Shown: one piece after another, positions 24,620 through 33,479 of the stretch
How positions within the stretch are numbered: position 1 is the stretch's first letter
Layout of the letters: the number at the start of each line of letters is the position of its first letter
DNA from: Pseudomonas extremorientalis
Lineage (GTDB): Bacteria; Pseudomonadota; Gammaproteobacteria; Pseudomonadales; Pseudomonadaceae
Length of the DNA stretch: 64,000 nt
Direction: 5' to 3'
Assembly: GCF_001870465.1 (NCBI RefSeq)
Contig: NZ_MDGK01000055.1
Location: forward strand, 124,001-188,000
Made by a program: the position numbers and the translations under genes
The notes under the pieces: generated by a model
What the model was told of the DNA's origin: nothing
Databases searched by the model: none
Seen by the model: the letters and a program-made list of their open reading frames with translations, nothing else

Positions 24620-27064
24620 ATGACCACCCCCTGCTACCACTGCGCCCTCCCCGTCCCCTCCGGTAGCCGTTTCACCACGGTCATCCTCGGTGAGCGCCGC
24701 GAACTCTGCTGCCCCGGCTGCCAGGCCGTGGCCGAAGCCATCGTGGCCGGCGGCCTGGAAAGTTATTACCAGCACCGCAGCGAAGCCTCGGCCAACCCTG
24801 AGGCGTTGCCGGTGCAACTGCTGGACGAATTGGCGCTGTATGACCGCGCCGACGTGCAGAAACCCTTCGTGCGCCACGAGGGCGAGCTGGCCGAAACCAC
24901 CCTGCTGATGGAGGGCATCAGCTGCGCCGCCTGCGGCTGGCTGATCGAGAAACACCTGCGCAGCCTGCCCGCCGTGGCCGAGGCGCGGTTGAACCTGTCC
25001 AACCATCGCCTGCACGTTCGTTGGACCGATGGGCAACTGGCATTGAGCCAACTGCTCAGTGAACTGCGCCATATCGGCTACGCCGCTCACCCCTATCAGG
25101 CCGATCGCGCTGCCGAGCAGCTGGCCGGCGAAAATCGCCTGGCCCTGCGCCAATTGGGCGTGGCTGGCTTGCTGTGGTTCCAGGCAATGATGGCAACCAT
25201 GGCTACCTGGCCGGAATTCAACATCGACCTGAGCCCCGAGCTGCATGTGATCCTGCGCTGGGTGGCGATGTTTCTTACAACACCCATCGTGTTCTACAGC
25301 TGCGCACCGTTTTTCAAGGGCGCCTTGCGCGACTTGCGCACGCGCCACCTGACCATGGATGTCTCGGTTTCCCTGGCCATCGGCGGGGCTTACCTGGCGG
25401 GCATCTGGACGGCAATCACCGGCGTGGGCGAGTTGTACTTCGATGCGGTGGGCATGTTTGCGTTGTTCCTGCTGGCCGGCCGTTACCTGGAGCGCCGCGC
25501 CAGGGAGCGCACGGCCGCCGCGACGGCGCAATTGGTGAACCTGCTGCCCGCCTCGTGCCTGCGACTCAAGGCCGACGGCCAGAGCGAGCGCATCCTGCTC
25601 CCCGAACTGACCCTGGGCGACCGCGTGCTGGTGCACCCCGGCGCCGTGCTGCCGGCGGACGGCGTGATCCTCGACGGGCAATCGAGCATCGATGAATCCC
25701 TGCTCACCGGTGAGTACCTGCCGCAACCGCGCCAAAGCGGCGATGCGGTCACGGCGGGCACGCTGAATGTCGAGGGGGCATTGACCGTCGAAGTACGTGC
25801 CCTGGGCCATGACACGCGCCTGTCCGCCATCGTGCGCCTGCTGGAGCGCGCCCAGGCCGATAAACCACGCCTGGCGCAGATCGCCGACCGCGCCGCACAG
25901 TGGTTCCTGTTGTGCTCGCTGATCGCCGCCGCGCTGATCGGCCTGCTGTGGTGGGAGCTGGATGCGTCGCGGGCGTTCTGGATTGTGCTGGCGATGCTGG
26001 TAGCAACCTGCCCCTGTGCGCTGTCCCTGGCCACTCCCACCGCCCTCACCGCCGCCACCGGCACCTTGCACAAACTCGGGCTGCTGTTGACGCGCGGCCA
26101 TGTGCTGGAAGGGCTCAACCAGATCGACGCGGTGATCTTCGACAAGACCGGCACCCTCACCGAAGGACGCCTGGCGTTGAGAGCCATACGCCCGCTGGGC
26201 ACCTTGAGTACCGACCTGTGCCTGAGCCTCGCCGCCGCCCTGGAAAACCGCTCCGAACACCCGATTGCCCGCGCCTTTGGGCGTGCGCCAGTGGCCGCCG
26301 ATGAGGTCGTCAGTTCGCCAGGACTGGGCCTTGAAGGTCGCGTCGGCGAGCGCGTATTGCGCATTGGCCAGCCGGGTTTTGTCTGCGAACTCAGTGGTTG
26401 CCCGATCCCGGCAGCGCCGGAGGTTTGCGGCCAATGGCTGCTGCTCGGCGACCGCGACGGCGCCCTGGCCTGGTTCGTGCTCGACGATCGCCTGCGCAGT
26501 GATGCGCCTGCATTGCTGGCCGCGTGCAAGGCGCGGGGTTGGCGCACGCTATTGCTGTCCGGGGACAGTTCGCCAATGGTCGCCAGCGTCGCCGCCGAGC
26601 TGGGTATCGACGAGGCCCACGGCGGCCTGCGCCCGGATGACAAGCTGCAAGTCCTTCAGCAACTGCACAAGCAAGGCCGCAAAGTGCTGATGCTTGGCGA
26701 CGGTGTCAACGATGTGCCGGTACTCGCCGCCGCGGACATCAGCGTGGCGATGGGCACGGCCACCGACCTGGCCAAGACCAGCGCCGATGCGGTGTTGCTG
26801 TCCAACCGCCTGGACGCCCTGGTGCAAGCCTTTACTCTGGCGCGGCGCACCCGCCGGGTAATCATTGAAAACCTGCTGTGGGCCGGGTTGTACAATGGCC
26901 TTATGCTGCCGTTTGCCGCCCTGGGCTGGATCACTCCTATCTGGGCGGCGATCGGCATGTCCCTCAGTTCGTTGACCGTGGTGCTCAATGCCCTGCGCCT
27001 GACTCGCCTGCCGAGCGCGCCGGCCGCCCGAGCCCCCTCAGTAACCCGCCCGCTGCCAGTGTGA
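24620..27064 (+). CDS. ccoI: Copper-translocating P1B-type ATPase CcoI (CtpA/FixI)
   Basis: This 814-residue pump exports Cu(I) for insertion into cbb3 oxidase. The N-terminus carries CYHC and CCPGC, then a heavy-metal domain with GISCAACGW near residues 98-106. Eight helices follow, with the metal motif CPC in ATCPCALSLATPTAL, phosphorylation site DKTGTLTEG and hinge GDGVNDVP. ATG 24620 (MTTPCYHC) is chosen; the upstream open frame runs through the REP. ccoS begins 22 bases after its stop. The FixI-type CPC motif and the context favour CcoI over the detoxifying CopA. Confidence 0.95.
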   Translation: MTTPCYHCALPVPSGSRFTTVILGERRELCCPGCQAVAEAIVAGGLESYYQHRSEASANPEALPVQLLDELALYDRADVQKPFVRHEGELAETTLLMEGISCAACGWLIEKHLRSLPAVAEARLNLSNHRLHVRWTDGQLALSQLLSELRHIGYAAHPYQADRAAEQLAGENRLALRQLGVAGLLWFQAMMATMATWPEFNIDLSPELHVILRWVAMFLTTPIVFYSCAPFFKGALRDLRTRHLTMDVSVSLAIGGAYLAGIWTAITGVGELYFDAVGMFALFLLAGRYLERRARERTAAATAQLVNLLPASCLRLKADGQSERILLPELTLGDRVLVHPGAVLPADGVILDGQSSIDESLLTGEYLPQPRQSGDAVTAGTLNVEGALTVEVRALGHDTRLSAIVRLLERAQADKPRLAQIADRAAQWFLLCSLIAAALIGLLWWELDASRAFWIVLAMLVATCPCALSLATPTALTAATGTLHKLGLLLTRGHVLEGLNQIDAVIFDKTGTLTEGRLALRAIRPLGTLSTDLCLSLAAALENRSEHPIARAFGRAPVAADEVVSSPGLGLEGRVGERVLRIGQPGFVCELSGCPIPAAPEVCGQWLLLGDRDGALAWFVLDDRLRSDAPALLAACKARGWRTLLLSGDSSPMVASVAAELGIDEAHGGLRPDDKLQVLQQLHKQGRKVLMLGDGVNDVPVLAAADISVAMGTATDLAKTSADAVLLSNRLDALVQAFTLARRTRRVIIENLLWAGLYNGLMLPFAALGWITPIWAAIGMSLSSLTVVLNALRLTRLPSAPAARAPSVTRPLPV

Positions 27065-27086
27065 GCCGCGCGGGCATGGAGTGCAG

Positions 27087-27299
27087 ATGCCAGCTTTATA
27101 CGTAATGATCCCGGCGGCGCTGCTGTTAGTGGGCGTGGCCATCTACATCTTCTTCTGGGCGGTGGACAGCGGCCAGTACGACGACCTCGACGGCCCGGCC
27201 CATAGCGTGCTGTTCGACGACCAGGACCCGAACCACCTGGCCGGCGTCGAAGAGGCCAACCACCCCGAACAACCACCAAAAGACCCGCCTCATGCTTGA
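27087..27299 (+). CDS. ccoS: cbb3 oxidase assembly protein CcoS
   Basis: This 70-residue protein has one helix, VMIPAALLLVGVAIYIFFWAV, and the CcoS hallmark FWAVDSGQYDDLDGPAHSVLFDD. ATG 27087 has GGAG before it; a GTG two codons upstream is less likely. CcoS is required for cofactor insertion into cbb3 oxidase. The last codons overlap the start of the next gene by 8 bases. Confidence 0.93.
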   Translation: MPALYVMIPAALLLVGVAIYIFFWAVDSGQYDDLDGPAHSVLFDDQDPNHLAGVEEANHPEQPPKDPPHA

Positions 27300-27975
27300 G
27301 CTGGCGCCGCTGCTGGTCTCTGCACTGATCCTCGGCCTGCTCGGTGGAGGCCATTGTCTGGGCATGTGCGGCGGGTTGATGGGCGCGCTGACCCTGGCGA
27401 TCCCCAAGGAGCAACGCGGTCGCCGGTTTCAACTGCTGCTGGCCTACAACCTGGGACGCATCCTCAGCTATGCCGCGGCCGGCGTGTTGATCGGCCTCGC
27501 CGGCTGGGCGGTGGCGAACAGCCCCGCGGCGATGTTCATGCGCGTGCTCGCCGGCCTGCTTTTGATCAGCATGGGCCTGTACCTGGCGGGCTGGTGGAGC
27601 GGTCTCACCCGTATCGAAAGCCTCGGACGCGGCCTATGGCGCTATATACAGCCGGTCGCCAACCGTTTGCTGCCCGTGTCCAACGTACCGCGTGCATTGC
27701 TGCTGGGCGCGTTGTGGGGATGGTTGCCGTGCGGATTGGTCTACAGCACGTTGCTGTGGGCGGCGAGCCAGGGCAATGCGCTGGACAGCGGGTTGCTGAT
27801 GCTGGCATTCGGCTTGGGGACTTGGCCAGTGCTGTTGGCCACTGGACTGGCGGCGGAACGGGTGACGGCACTGTTGCGCAAGCGCAGCGTGAGGATGGCC
27901 GGTGGCTTGCTGGTAATTCTATTCGGCATTTGGACGTTGCCCGGTCCGCATCAGCACTGGCTAATGGGCCATTGA
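27292..27975 (+). CDS. TauE/SafE-family membrane protein of the cco assembly cluster
   Basis: This 227-residue protein has about six helices. It opens with GGGHCLGMCGG near residues 18-28, a Cys/His-rich first helix, and has GALWGWLPCGLVYS in the second half. The family is named for sulfite export, but this subtype (DsbD/CcdA-like fold, paired cysteines) is regularly found beside ccoS and is more plausibly a metal or thiol transporter for oxidase assembly. It overlaps ccoS by 8 bases, a sign of one operon. Substrate unproven. Confidence 0.82.
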   Translation: MLELAPLLVSALILGLLGGGHCLGMCGGLMGALTLAIPKEQRGRRFQLLLAYNLGRILSYAAAGVLIGLAGWAVANSPAAMFMRVLAGLLLISMGLYLAGWWSGLTRIESLGRGLWRYIQPVANRLLPVSNVPRALLLGALWGWLPCGLVYSTLLWAASQGNALDSGLLMLAFGLGTWPVLLATGLAAERVTALLRKRSVRMAGGLLVILFGIWTLPGPHQHWLMGH

Positions 27976-28004
27976 AAGGCCATGTGGCATAGCGCCGCTC
28001 CCTG

Positions 28005-28018
28005 TTGATGCAAATCAA
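28005..28018 (+). promoter_or_regulatory. Perfect Anr/FNR box before hemN
   Basis: TTGAT-GCAA-ATCAA matches the consensus at all ten fixed positions. A -10-like TAGACT at 28041-28046 puts the box centre near -41.5, the class II activator position. The hemN start is at 28079. Confidence 0.88.
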
Positions 28019-28078
28019 GGTGGCCTCCCCGGCCAGCCCCTAGACTCGGCCCACTAGCCTATCCGGGGGAACGCCCGC

Positions 28079-29461
28079 ATGCTCGACGCCATTCGTTGGG
28101 ATACCGATCTGATTCACCGCTACGACCTGGCGGGACCGCGCTACACGTCCTACCCCACCGCCGTACAATTCGACAGCCAGGTCGGCACCTTCGACCTGCT
28201 CCACGCCCTGCGCGACAGCCGCAAGGCGGTGCGGCCGCTGTCGTTGTATGTGCATGTGCCGTTCTGCGCGAACATCTGCTACTACTGCGCCTGCAACAAG
28301 GTCATCACCAAGGACCGTGGCCGCGCCCAGGCCTACCTGCAACGCCTGGAGCAGGAAATCCAGCTGGTGGCGTGCCACCTCGACCCCAGACAGCCGGTGG
28401 AACAGCTGCACTTCGGCGGCGGCACCCCGACCTTTCTCAGCCACGACGAATTGCGCCAGGTGATGAGCTGCCTGCGCCAGCACTTCAATTTGCTGGATGA
28501 CGATTCGGGCGACTACGGCATCGAGATCGACCCACGCGAAGCGGATTGGGCCACCATGGGCCTGCTGCGCGAACTGGGTTTCAACCGCGTGAGTATCGGC
28601 CTGCAAGACCTCGACCCCGAGGTACAACGGGCAGTCAACCGCCTGCAAAGCCTGGAAGAAACCCGCGCGGTGATCGATGCCGCACGCACCCTGCAATTTC
28701 GCTCGATCAATGTCGACCTGATCTACGGCCTGCCCAAGCAAACGCCGATCAATTTTGCGCGCACCGTGGAGGAGGTGATCAGGCTGCAACCCGACCGCTT
28801 GTCGGTGTTCAACTACGCTCACCTGCCCGAACGTTTCATGCCCCAGCGGCGCATCAACACCGATGAACTGCCGTCCCCGGCGTCAAAGCTGCTGATGCTG
28901 CAAACCACCATCGAGCAACTGACCCAGGCCGGCTACCGTTACATCGGCATGGACCACTTCGCCCTGCCCGACGACGAGTTGGCCATCGCCCAGGAAGAAG
29001 GCACCCTGCAGCGCAATTTCCAGGGCTATACCACCCACGGTCATTGCGACTTGATCGGGCTCGGGGTGTCAGCGATCAGCCAGATCGGCGACCTGTACTG
29101 CCAGAACAGCAGTGACCTCAACGCCTACCAGAACACCCTGGCCGGCGCGCAACTGGCCACCAGCCGGGGTCTGGTCTGCACCACGGACGATCGCTTGCGC
29201 CGGGAGGTGATTCAGCAGTTGATCTGCAATTTCAGCCTGGCCTTCGACGAGATCGAGCAGGCGTTCACTATTGATTTTCGCGGGTATTTCGACGACATCT
29301 GGCCGCAACTGACGGCGATGGCCGAGGATGGCCTGATCGAACTCGACGCCCAAGGCATTCGCGTTTTGCCAGCTGGGCGCCTGCTGGTGCGTTCGGTGTG
29401 CATGGTGTTCGATGCCTACCTGGAGCACCAGAACAGGCAGCGGTTTTCGCGGGTGATCTGA
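28079..29461 (+). CDS. hemN: Oxygen-independent coproporphyrinogen III dehydrogenase
   Basis: This 460-residue radical SAM enzyme decarboxylates coproporphyrinogen III to protoporphyrinogen IX without O2. The Fe4S4 motif is CANICYYCAC (Cys63, 67, 70; Cys72 adjacent), and GGGTPTFLS is the SAM-binding strand. The length is typical of true HemN, not HemW. A perfect Anr box precedes it. It lies between the cbb3 assembly genes and anr, matching the need for heme at low oxygen. Confidence 0.97.
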   Translation: MLDAIRWDTDLIHRYDLAGPRYTSYPTAVQFDSQVGTFDLLHALRDSRKAVRPLSLYVHVPFCANICYYCACNKVITKDRGRAQAYLQRLEQEIQLVACHLDPRQPVEQLHFGGGTPTFLSHDELRQVMSCLRQHFNLLDDDSGDYGIEIDPREADWATMGLLRELGFNRVSIGLQDLDPEVQRAVNRLQSLEETRAVIDAARTLQFRSINVDLIYGLPKQTPINFARTVEEVIRLQPDRLSVFNYAHLPERFMPQRRINTDELPSPASKLLMLQTTIEQLTQAGYRYIGMDHFALPDDELAIAQEEGTLQRNFQGYTTHGHCDLIGLGVSAISQIGDLYCQNSSDLNAYQNTLAGAQLATSRGLVCTTDDRLRREVIQQLICNFSLAFDEIEQAFTIDFRGYFDDIWPQLTAMAEDGLIELDAQGIRVLPAGRLLVRSVCMVFDAYLEHQNRQRFSRVI

Positions 29462-29467
29462 AACACC

Positions 29468-29965
29468 CTACGCCATAGCGAGGGAGCCGGCCTTCAACGC
29501 GTCTTCCCCGCTGAGGCCTTTCATGGCCTTGGCCAGGGAGGTTTGTGCAGTCATCAGGCTCGCTTGCAACTGGGCAAGCGCCCCTTGCAGATTGCTGACC
29601 TTGATCCGTGCCTCGTCGGGGCTGAGGCTCTTGTCCGCCATCACGGCTTGCAGTTCGGCCTGCTTCTCGGCGATCTGCTCCTTGAGCTTGCGAATCATCT
29701 TGAGAACCTGCTGGACGTTATCCGGCAGACCGCTGTCTTCGATGTCGTTGCTGGGTTTCTTGGCCTCCGTCAGGGCTTTCAAGGCAGCTCCGGAAAAGGT
29801 CACCTTCACCCCCTCCTCGTCCTTTTTTTCCCGCAGCGGCGCCTCAGTAGCGTCCTTGAACGCTTTGGCAGCCTTGGTGAGCTTGGCTTCTGCCACCAAG
29901 TCTTTCGGCTCCGCAAAGGACTGCACCTGAGTGCGTGCAGCGTTCGTTGCACCGATGGAAATCAT
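29468..29965 (-). CDS. Small coiled-coil protein between hemN and anr, unknown function
   Basis: This 165-residue protein starts at ATG 29965 with GGAGG upstream. The N-terminal half is charged and Ala/Lys-rich. Residues about 75-140 form a predicted coiled coil (LKMIRKLKEQIAEKQAELQAVM, then LSPDEARIKVSNLQGALAQLQASL). There is no signal peptide or membrane helix. The KLKEQI-type core resembles FlxA-like proteins, but only loosely. It is read against hemN and anr, ending six bases from the hemN stop. Function is not known. Confidence 0.8.
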   Translation of the reverse strand: MISIGATNAARTQVQSFAEPKDLVAEAKLTKAAKAFKDATEAPLREKKDEEGVKVTFSGAALKALTEAKKPSNDIEDSGLPDNVQQVLKMIRKLKEQIAEKQAELQAVMADKSLSPDEARIKVSNLQGALAQLQASLMTAQTSLAKAMKGLSGEDALKAGSLAMA

Positions 29966-30121
29966 GATATCGAGCCTCCAAGCTCAAGGGTTCGTGACTT
30001 TGTATCGGCGGCGACACAAAACTCTTTATACCGTTGCTGGTTTTTTGTACACGCTGGCCTCACCAGCCCACAGTGCGTTACCCTTACGTCTTATGTGTGT
30101 TTTCCCACAAGGATTTAAGAA

Positions 30122-30856
30122 ATGTCCGAGCCAGTTAAACTGCGCGCTCACAGCCAGGCTCATTGCAAGGATTGCAGCCTGGCGCCCCTCTGCTTGCCAC
30201 TTTCGTTGAATCTGGAAGACATGGATGCGCTGGACGAGATCGTTAAACGCGGTCGCCCGCTGAAAAAAGGCGAGTTCCTGTTTCGCCAGGGCGATAAGTT
30301 CGATTCCGTTTATGCAGTACGCTCGGGTGCGTTGAAGACATTCAGCCTGAGCGACAGCGGCGAAGAACAGCTCACCGGTTTCCACCTGCCCAGCGAACTG
30401 GTGGGCTTGTCGGGCATGGACACCGAGATCCACCCGGTGTCGGCCCAGGCGCTGGAGACAACCTCGGTGTGCGAAATCCCCTTCGAGCGCCTTGACGAGC
30501 TGGCCCTGCAATTGCCGCAACTGCGCCGCCAGTTGATGCGCGTAATGAGCCGCGAGATTCGTGACGACCAGCAAATGATGCTGCTGTTGTCGAAGAAAAC
30601 CGCCGACGAGCGCATCGCGACTTTCCTGGTCAACCTGTCGGCGCGGTTCCGTGCCCGGGGTTTCTCGGCCAACCAGTTCCGCCTGAGCATGTCACGCAAC
30701 GAAATCGGCAACTACCTGGGCCTGGCGGTGGAAACCGTGTCCCGCGTATTTACCCGTTTCCAGCAGAACGAGCTGATCGCCGCCGAAGGCAAGGAAGTGC
30801 ATATCCTCGACCCGATCCAGTTGTGCGCGCTGGCCGGTGGTTCGTTAGACGGTTGA
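30122..30856 (+). CDS. anr: Anaerobic regulator Anr (FNR family)
   Basis: This 244-residue oxygen-sensing activator has the 4Fe-4S cluster cysteines Cys15, Cys18 and Cys24 (HCKDCSLAPLC) and Cys117 (TTSVCEIP), which match FNR. The CRP-like beta-barrel covers residues 30-150, and the recognition helix contains ETVSRVFTRFQ, with the Glu-Ser-Arg of FNR that reads TTGAT. It is the obvious factor acting on the boxes before hemN, ccoG and ccoN2. ATG follows AAGGATTTAAGAA. No Anr box was seen before its own gene. Confidence 0.97.
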   Translation: MSEPVKLRAHSQAHCKDCSLAPLCLPLSLNLEDMDALDEIVKRGRPLKKGEFLFRQGDKFDSVYAVRSGALKTFSLSDSGEEQLTGFHLPSELVGLSGMDTEIHPVSAQALETTSVCEIPFERLDELALQLPQLRRQLMRVMSREIRDDQQMMLLLSKKTADERIATFLVNLSARFRARGFSANQFRLSMSRNEIGNYLGLAVETVSRVFTRFQQNELIAAEGKEVHILDPIQLCALAGGSLDG

Positions 30857-30936
30857 CGCAGACACTTGCGGCCGCGCCAACCGGCGAGGCCGCAGGTATA
30901 CTTCGAGTCCGTTTCCAGCCCCAGGACTCTTCGACG

Positions 30937-31485
30937 ATGACCTTCGATTCGTTCGACATCAAATCCCTGATCCGTCCCGTCATCGACTTCCCCAAGCCAG
31001 GGGTGATCTTTCGTGACATCACGCCGCTGTTCCAATCGCCCCGAGCCCTGCGCCTGGTGGCCGACACCTTTGCCCACCGCTACGTCGAGACCGATTTCAC
31101 CCATATCGGCGCCATGGATGCGCGGGGTTTCCTGATCGGTTCGATCATCGCCTACCAACTGAACAAACCGCTGATCCTGTTCCGCAAGCAGGGCAAGCTG
31201 CCCGCTGACGTGCTGGCCGAGGGTTACCAGACCGAGTACGGCGAGGCCTTCCTCGAAGTGCACGCCGACAGCTTGTGCGAAGGGGATTCGGTGTTGATGT
31301 TCGATGACCTGATCGCCACCGGCGGCACCCTGATCGCGGCGGCGAACCTGGTACGCCGCATGGGCGCGAAGATCTTCGAGGCCGCGGCAATCATTGATTT
31401 GCCGGAGCTGGGGGGGTCGCAACGTTTGGAGGACATGGGGATTGCGACGTTCTGCCTGACGCAGTTTGCGCTGACTGAACAATAA
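30937..31485 (+). CDS. apt: Adenine phosphoribosyltransferase
   Basis: This 182-residue enzyme makes AMP from adenine and PRPP (purine salvage, cytoplasm). The PRPP loop is VLMFDDLIATGGTL near residues 125-138, with RKQGKLPADV as the flexible loop. ATG 30937 (MTFDSFDIKSLI) is chosen; the upstream open frame reaches into anr and is rejected. It follows anr by 80 bases on the same strand. A REP pair follows. Confidence 0.96.
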   Translation: MTFDSFDIKSLIRPVIDFPKPGVIFRDITPLFQSPRALRLVADTFAHRYVETDFTHIGAMDARGFLIGSIIAYQLNKPLILFRKQGKLPADVLAEGYQTEYGEAFLEVHADSLCEGDSVLMFDDLIATGGTLIAAANLVRRMGAKIFEAAAIIDLPELGGSQRLEDMGIATFCLTQFALTEQ

Positions 31486-31502
31486 CGGTTGCCTGGGCTG
31501 AC

Positions 31503-31579
31503 GCCATCGGGGGCAAGCCCCCCCACATTTTGATCTGTGAACCGGTCAAGTGTGGGAGGGGGCTTGCCCCCGATGAGGC
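31503..31579. repeat. REP pair between convergent apt and acyl-CoA dehydrogenase
   Basis: Two facing units leave about 30 bases between, and end 19 bases before the stop of the acyl-CoA dehydrogenase gene. Confidence 0.85.
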
Positions 31580-31597
31580 GCTGAAAGGCACTAAAGA

Positions 31598-32746
31598 TCA
31601 GAAGCCCATCTGCTTACTGATGATTTCATTCATCACCTCGCGGGTACCGCCACCGATGGAGAGGATGCGGTTGTCGCGATACAGCCGCTCCACCAGGCTG
31701 CCACGCATATAACCCTGGCCCCCGAGGATCTGCACCGCGTCGTAGGTGACGCGGTCGGCGGTGTCGGTGGCAAGGTTCTTGGCCATGGATATCTCCTTGA
31801 CCACGCTGATACCGGCGGCCATCTTTGCTGCCTGCCGATAAGTGAACTCCCGAGAGACCTCCACGGCGGTGGCCATTTCCGCCAGGCGATGCTTGATCAC
31901 CTGGAATTTGCCGATGGGTCTGCCGAAGGCTTCGCGCTCGGCGGCCCATTTGAGGCTTTCCTCCAGGGCCAGTTGCGCGGTCATGTTGGCCATGAGCGCC
32001 AGGGCCAGGCGCTCGCTCTGGAAGTTGCCCATGATGCAGGCAAAGCCCATGTTTTCGGCGCCGATCAGGTTGCCTACGGGCACCCGACAATCGTCGAAGA
32101 ACAATTCAGCCGTGTCCGACGCCCACCAGCCCATTTTCTTCAGGGGCTGGCCGACGGTAAAACCGGGGGTGTCTTTTTCGATCAGCAGCAGGCTGATCCC
32201 GGCAAAGCCCGGCCCGCCAGTGCGGACGGCGACGGTGTAGAAATCGGCGCGGATGCCGCTGGTAATGAAGGTCTTGCTGCCGCTGACGCGGTAATGGTCG
32301 CCGTCACGAATGGCCCGGGTTTGCAGGCTGGCCACATCAGAACCGCCACCCGGTTCGGTGACTGCCAGGGCGATGATCTTTTCGCCGGCCAGCACCTGGG
32401 GCACCACCCGTTCGCGGACCTCGGGCCTGGCCCATTTGACCACCGGCGGCAAACCGATATCGAGCGACCCCAAGCCTGCCACCACGCCACCGGAGCCACA
32501 GCGCATCAGCTCCTCGCTGGCCGCGACCTTGGCAAACAGATCACCTTCGTGGCTGCCGCCGAAAGCTTCGGGATAACCGATACCGAGGATGCCCGCCGCT
32601 CCGGCCTTGAAGTACAACTCCCGGGGAAAGCTTTCCGTCTCCTCCCATTGCTCGATACCCGGCAGCATCTCGCGCTCGACAAAGCGACGCACGCTGTCGC
32701 GGACCAATTGGTGGCTGGGGTCGAAGTAGTCCTGATAGGCAGACAT
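31598..32746 (-). CDS. Acyl-CoA dehydrogenase
   Basis: This 382-residue flavoenzyme oxidises an acyl-CoA to the 2-enoyl form. Marks are the FAD-binding ALAVTEPGGGSDVASL (about residues 128-143), the helix with RQAAKM, the catalytic-base region GSLVERLYRDNRI and the terminal IGGGTREVMNEII. ATG 32746 with GGAG is preferred to a TTG two codons before. Chain-length specificity is unknown; the pattern recalls Pseudomonas AtuD/LiuB-type or citronellyl/long-chain enzymes. A perfect inverted repeat operator candidate lies 33 bases upstream. It stands alone. Confidence 0.92.
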   Translation of the reverse strand: MSAYQDYFDPSHQLVRDSVRRFVEREMLPGIEQWEETESFPRELYFKAGAAGILGIGYPEAFGGSHEGDLFAKVAASEELMRCGSGGVVAGLGSLDIGLPPVVKWARPEVRERVVPQVLAGEKIIALAVTEPGGGSDVASLQTRAIRDGDHYRVSGSKTFITSGIRADFYTVAVRTGGPGFAGISLLLIEKDTPGFTVGQPLKKMGWWASDTAELFFDDCRVPVGNLIGAENMGFACIMGNFQSERLALALMANMTAQLALEESLKWAAEREAFGRPIGKFQVIKHRLAEMATAVEVSREFTYRQAAKMAAGISVVKEISMAKNLATDTADRVTYDAVQILGGQGYMRGSLVERLYRDNRILSIGGGTREVMNEIISKQMGF

Positions 32747-32778
32747 CGGCAAGCTCCACGGTAAGGTGGAGCGAAATT

Positions 32779-32796
32779 ACCAAGCGCTTGCTTGGT
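32779..32796. promoter_or_regulatory. TetR-type operator candidate before acyl-CoA dehydrogenase
   Basis: ACCAAGC and GCTTGGT are perfect 7-base arms with a 4-base spacer, starting 33 bases upstream of the acyl-CoA dehydrogenase start. CAAGCNNNNGCTTG-like sites are common targets of TetR-family regulators of acyl-CoA genes. No such regulator is in the window. Confidence 0.6.
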
Positions 32797-32811
32797 TATC
32801 AAGCCATGGAG

Positions 32812-33414
32812 TCAGAGCGCGATAGGTTTGCGGCCGGCGAATGAATGCGCCAGCGTGCCGCCATCGACCAATTCCAACTCGCCACCCAGTGGCACGCCAT
32901 GGGCAATGCGCGAGGTGATCAGGCCTTTGTTGGTGAGCAGTTGGGCAATGTAATGCGCGGTTGCCTCGCCTTCCACCGTCGGGTTGGTGGCCAGGATCAC
33001 TTCGGTAAAGGTGCCCTGCTCTTCGATGCGCGCCACCAGTTGCGGAATGCCGATGGCTTCCGGGCCAAGGCCGTCCAGGGGCGACAGGTGGCCCTTGAGC
33101 ACGAAGTAGCGCCCGCGATAGCCGGTCTGCTCCACCGCGTATACATCCATCGGCCCTTCCACCACGCACAGCAGCGTGTCGTCGCGGCGCGGGTCAGCGC
33201 ATTGCGGGCAGAGTTCTTCTTCGGTGAGGGTGCGACACTGGCGACAGTGACCCACGCCGGTCATGGCCTGGCTCAAGGCCTGAGCCAATCGGGTGCCGCC
33301 GCTGCGATCACGCTCCAGCAGTTGCAGCGCCATACGCTGGGCGGTTTTCTGGCCGACACCCGGCAATGTGCGCAGGGCGTCGATCAGTTGGCGAATCAGG
33401 GGGCTGAAGCTCAT
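32812..33414 (-). CDS. recR: Recombination mediator RecR
   Basis: This 200-residue protein acts with RecO/RecF to load RecA at gaps. It has the N-terminal helix-hairpin-helix (RTLPGVGQKTAQRMA), a zinc motif CRQCRTLTEEELCPQC near residues 55-70, and a Toprim core starting CVVEGPMDVYAVE. The start is ATG 33414 (MSFSPLIRQL); an ATG two codons upstream is possible. It belongs to the common dnaX-ybaB-recR order, although here an oxidoreductase gene sits between ybaB and recR. Confidence 0.96.
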   Translation of the reverse strand: MSFSPLIRQLIDALRTLPGVGQKTAQRMALQLLERDRSGGTRLAQALSQAMTGVGHCRQCRTLTEEELCPQCADPRRDDTLLCVVEGPMDVYAVEQTGYRGRYFVLKGHLSPLDGLGPEAIGIPQLVARIEEQGTFTEVILATNPTVEGEATAHYIAQLLTNKGLITSRIAHGVPLGGELELVDGGTLAHSFAGRKPIAL

Positions 33415-33479
33415 GGGCATGGGTCCGACAAAACAACGAGACGCGGTTTATACCCGCGCCCCGGATTAGCGTCAAATAC

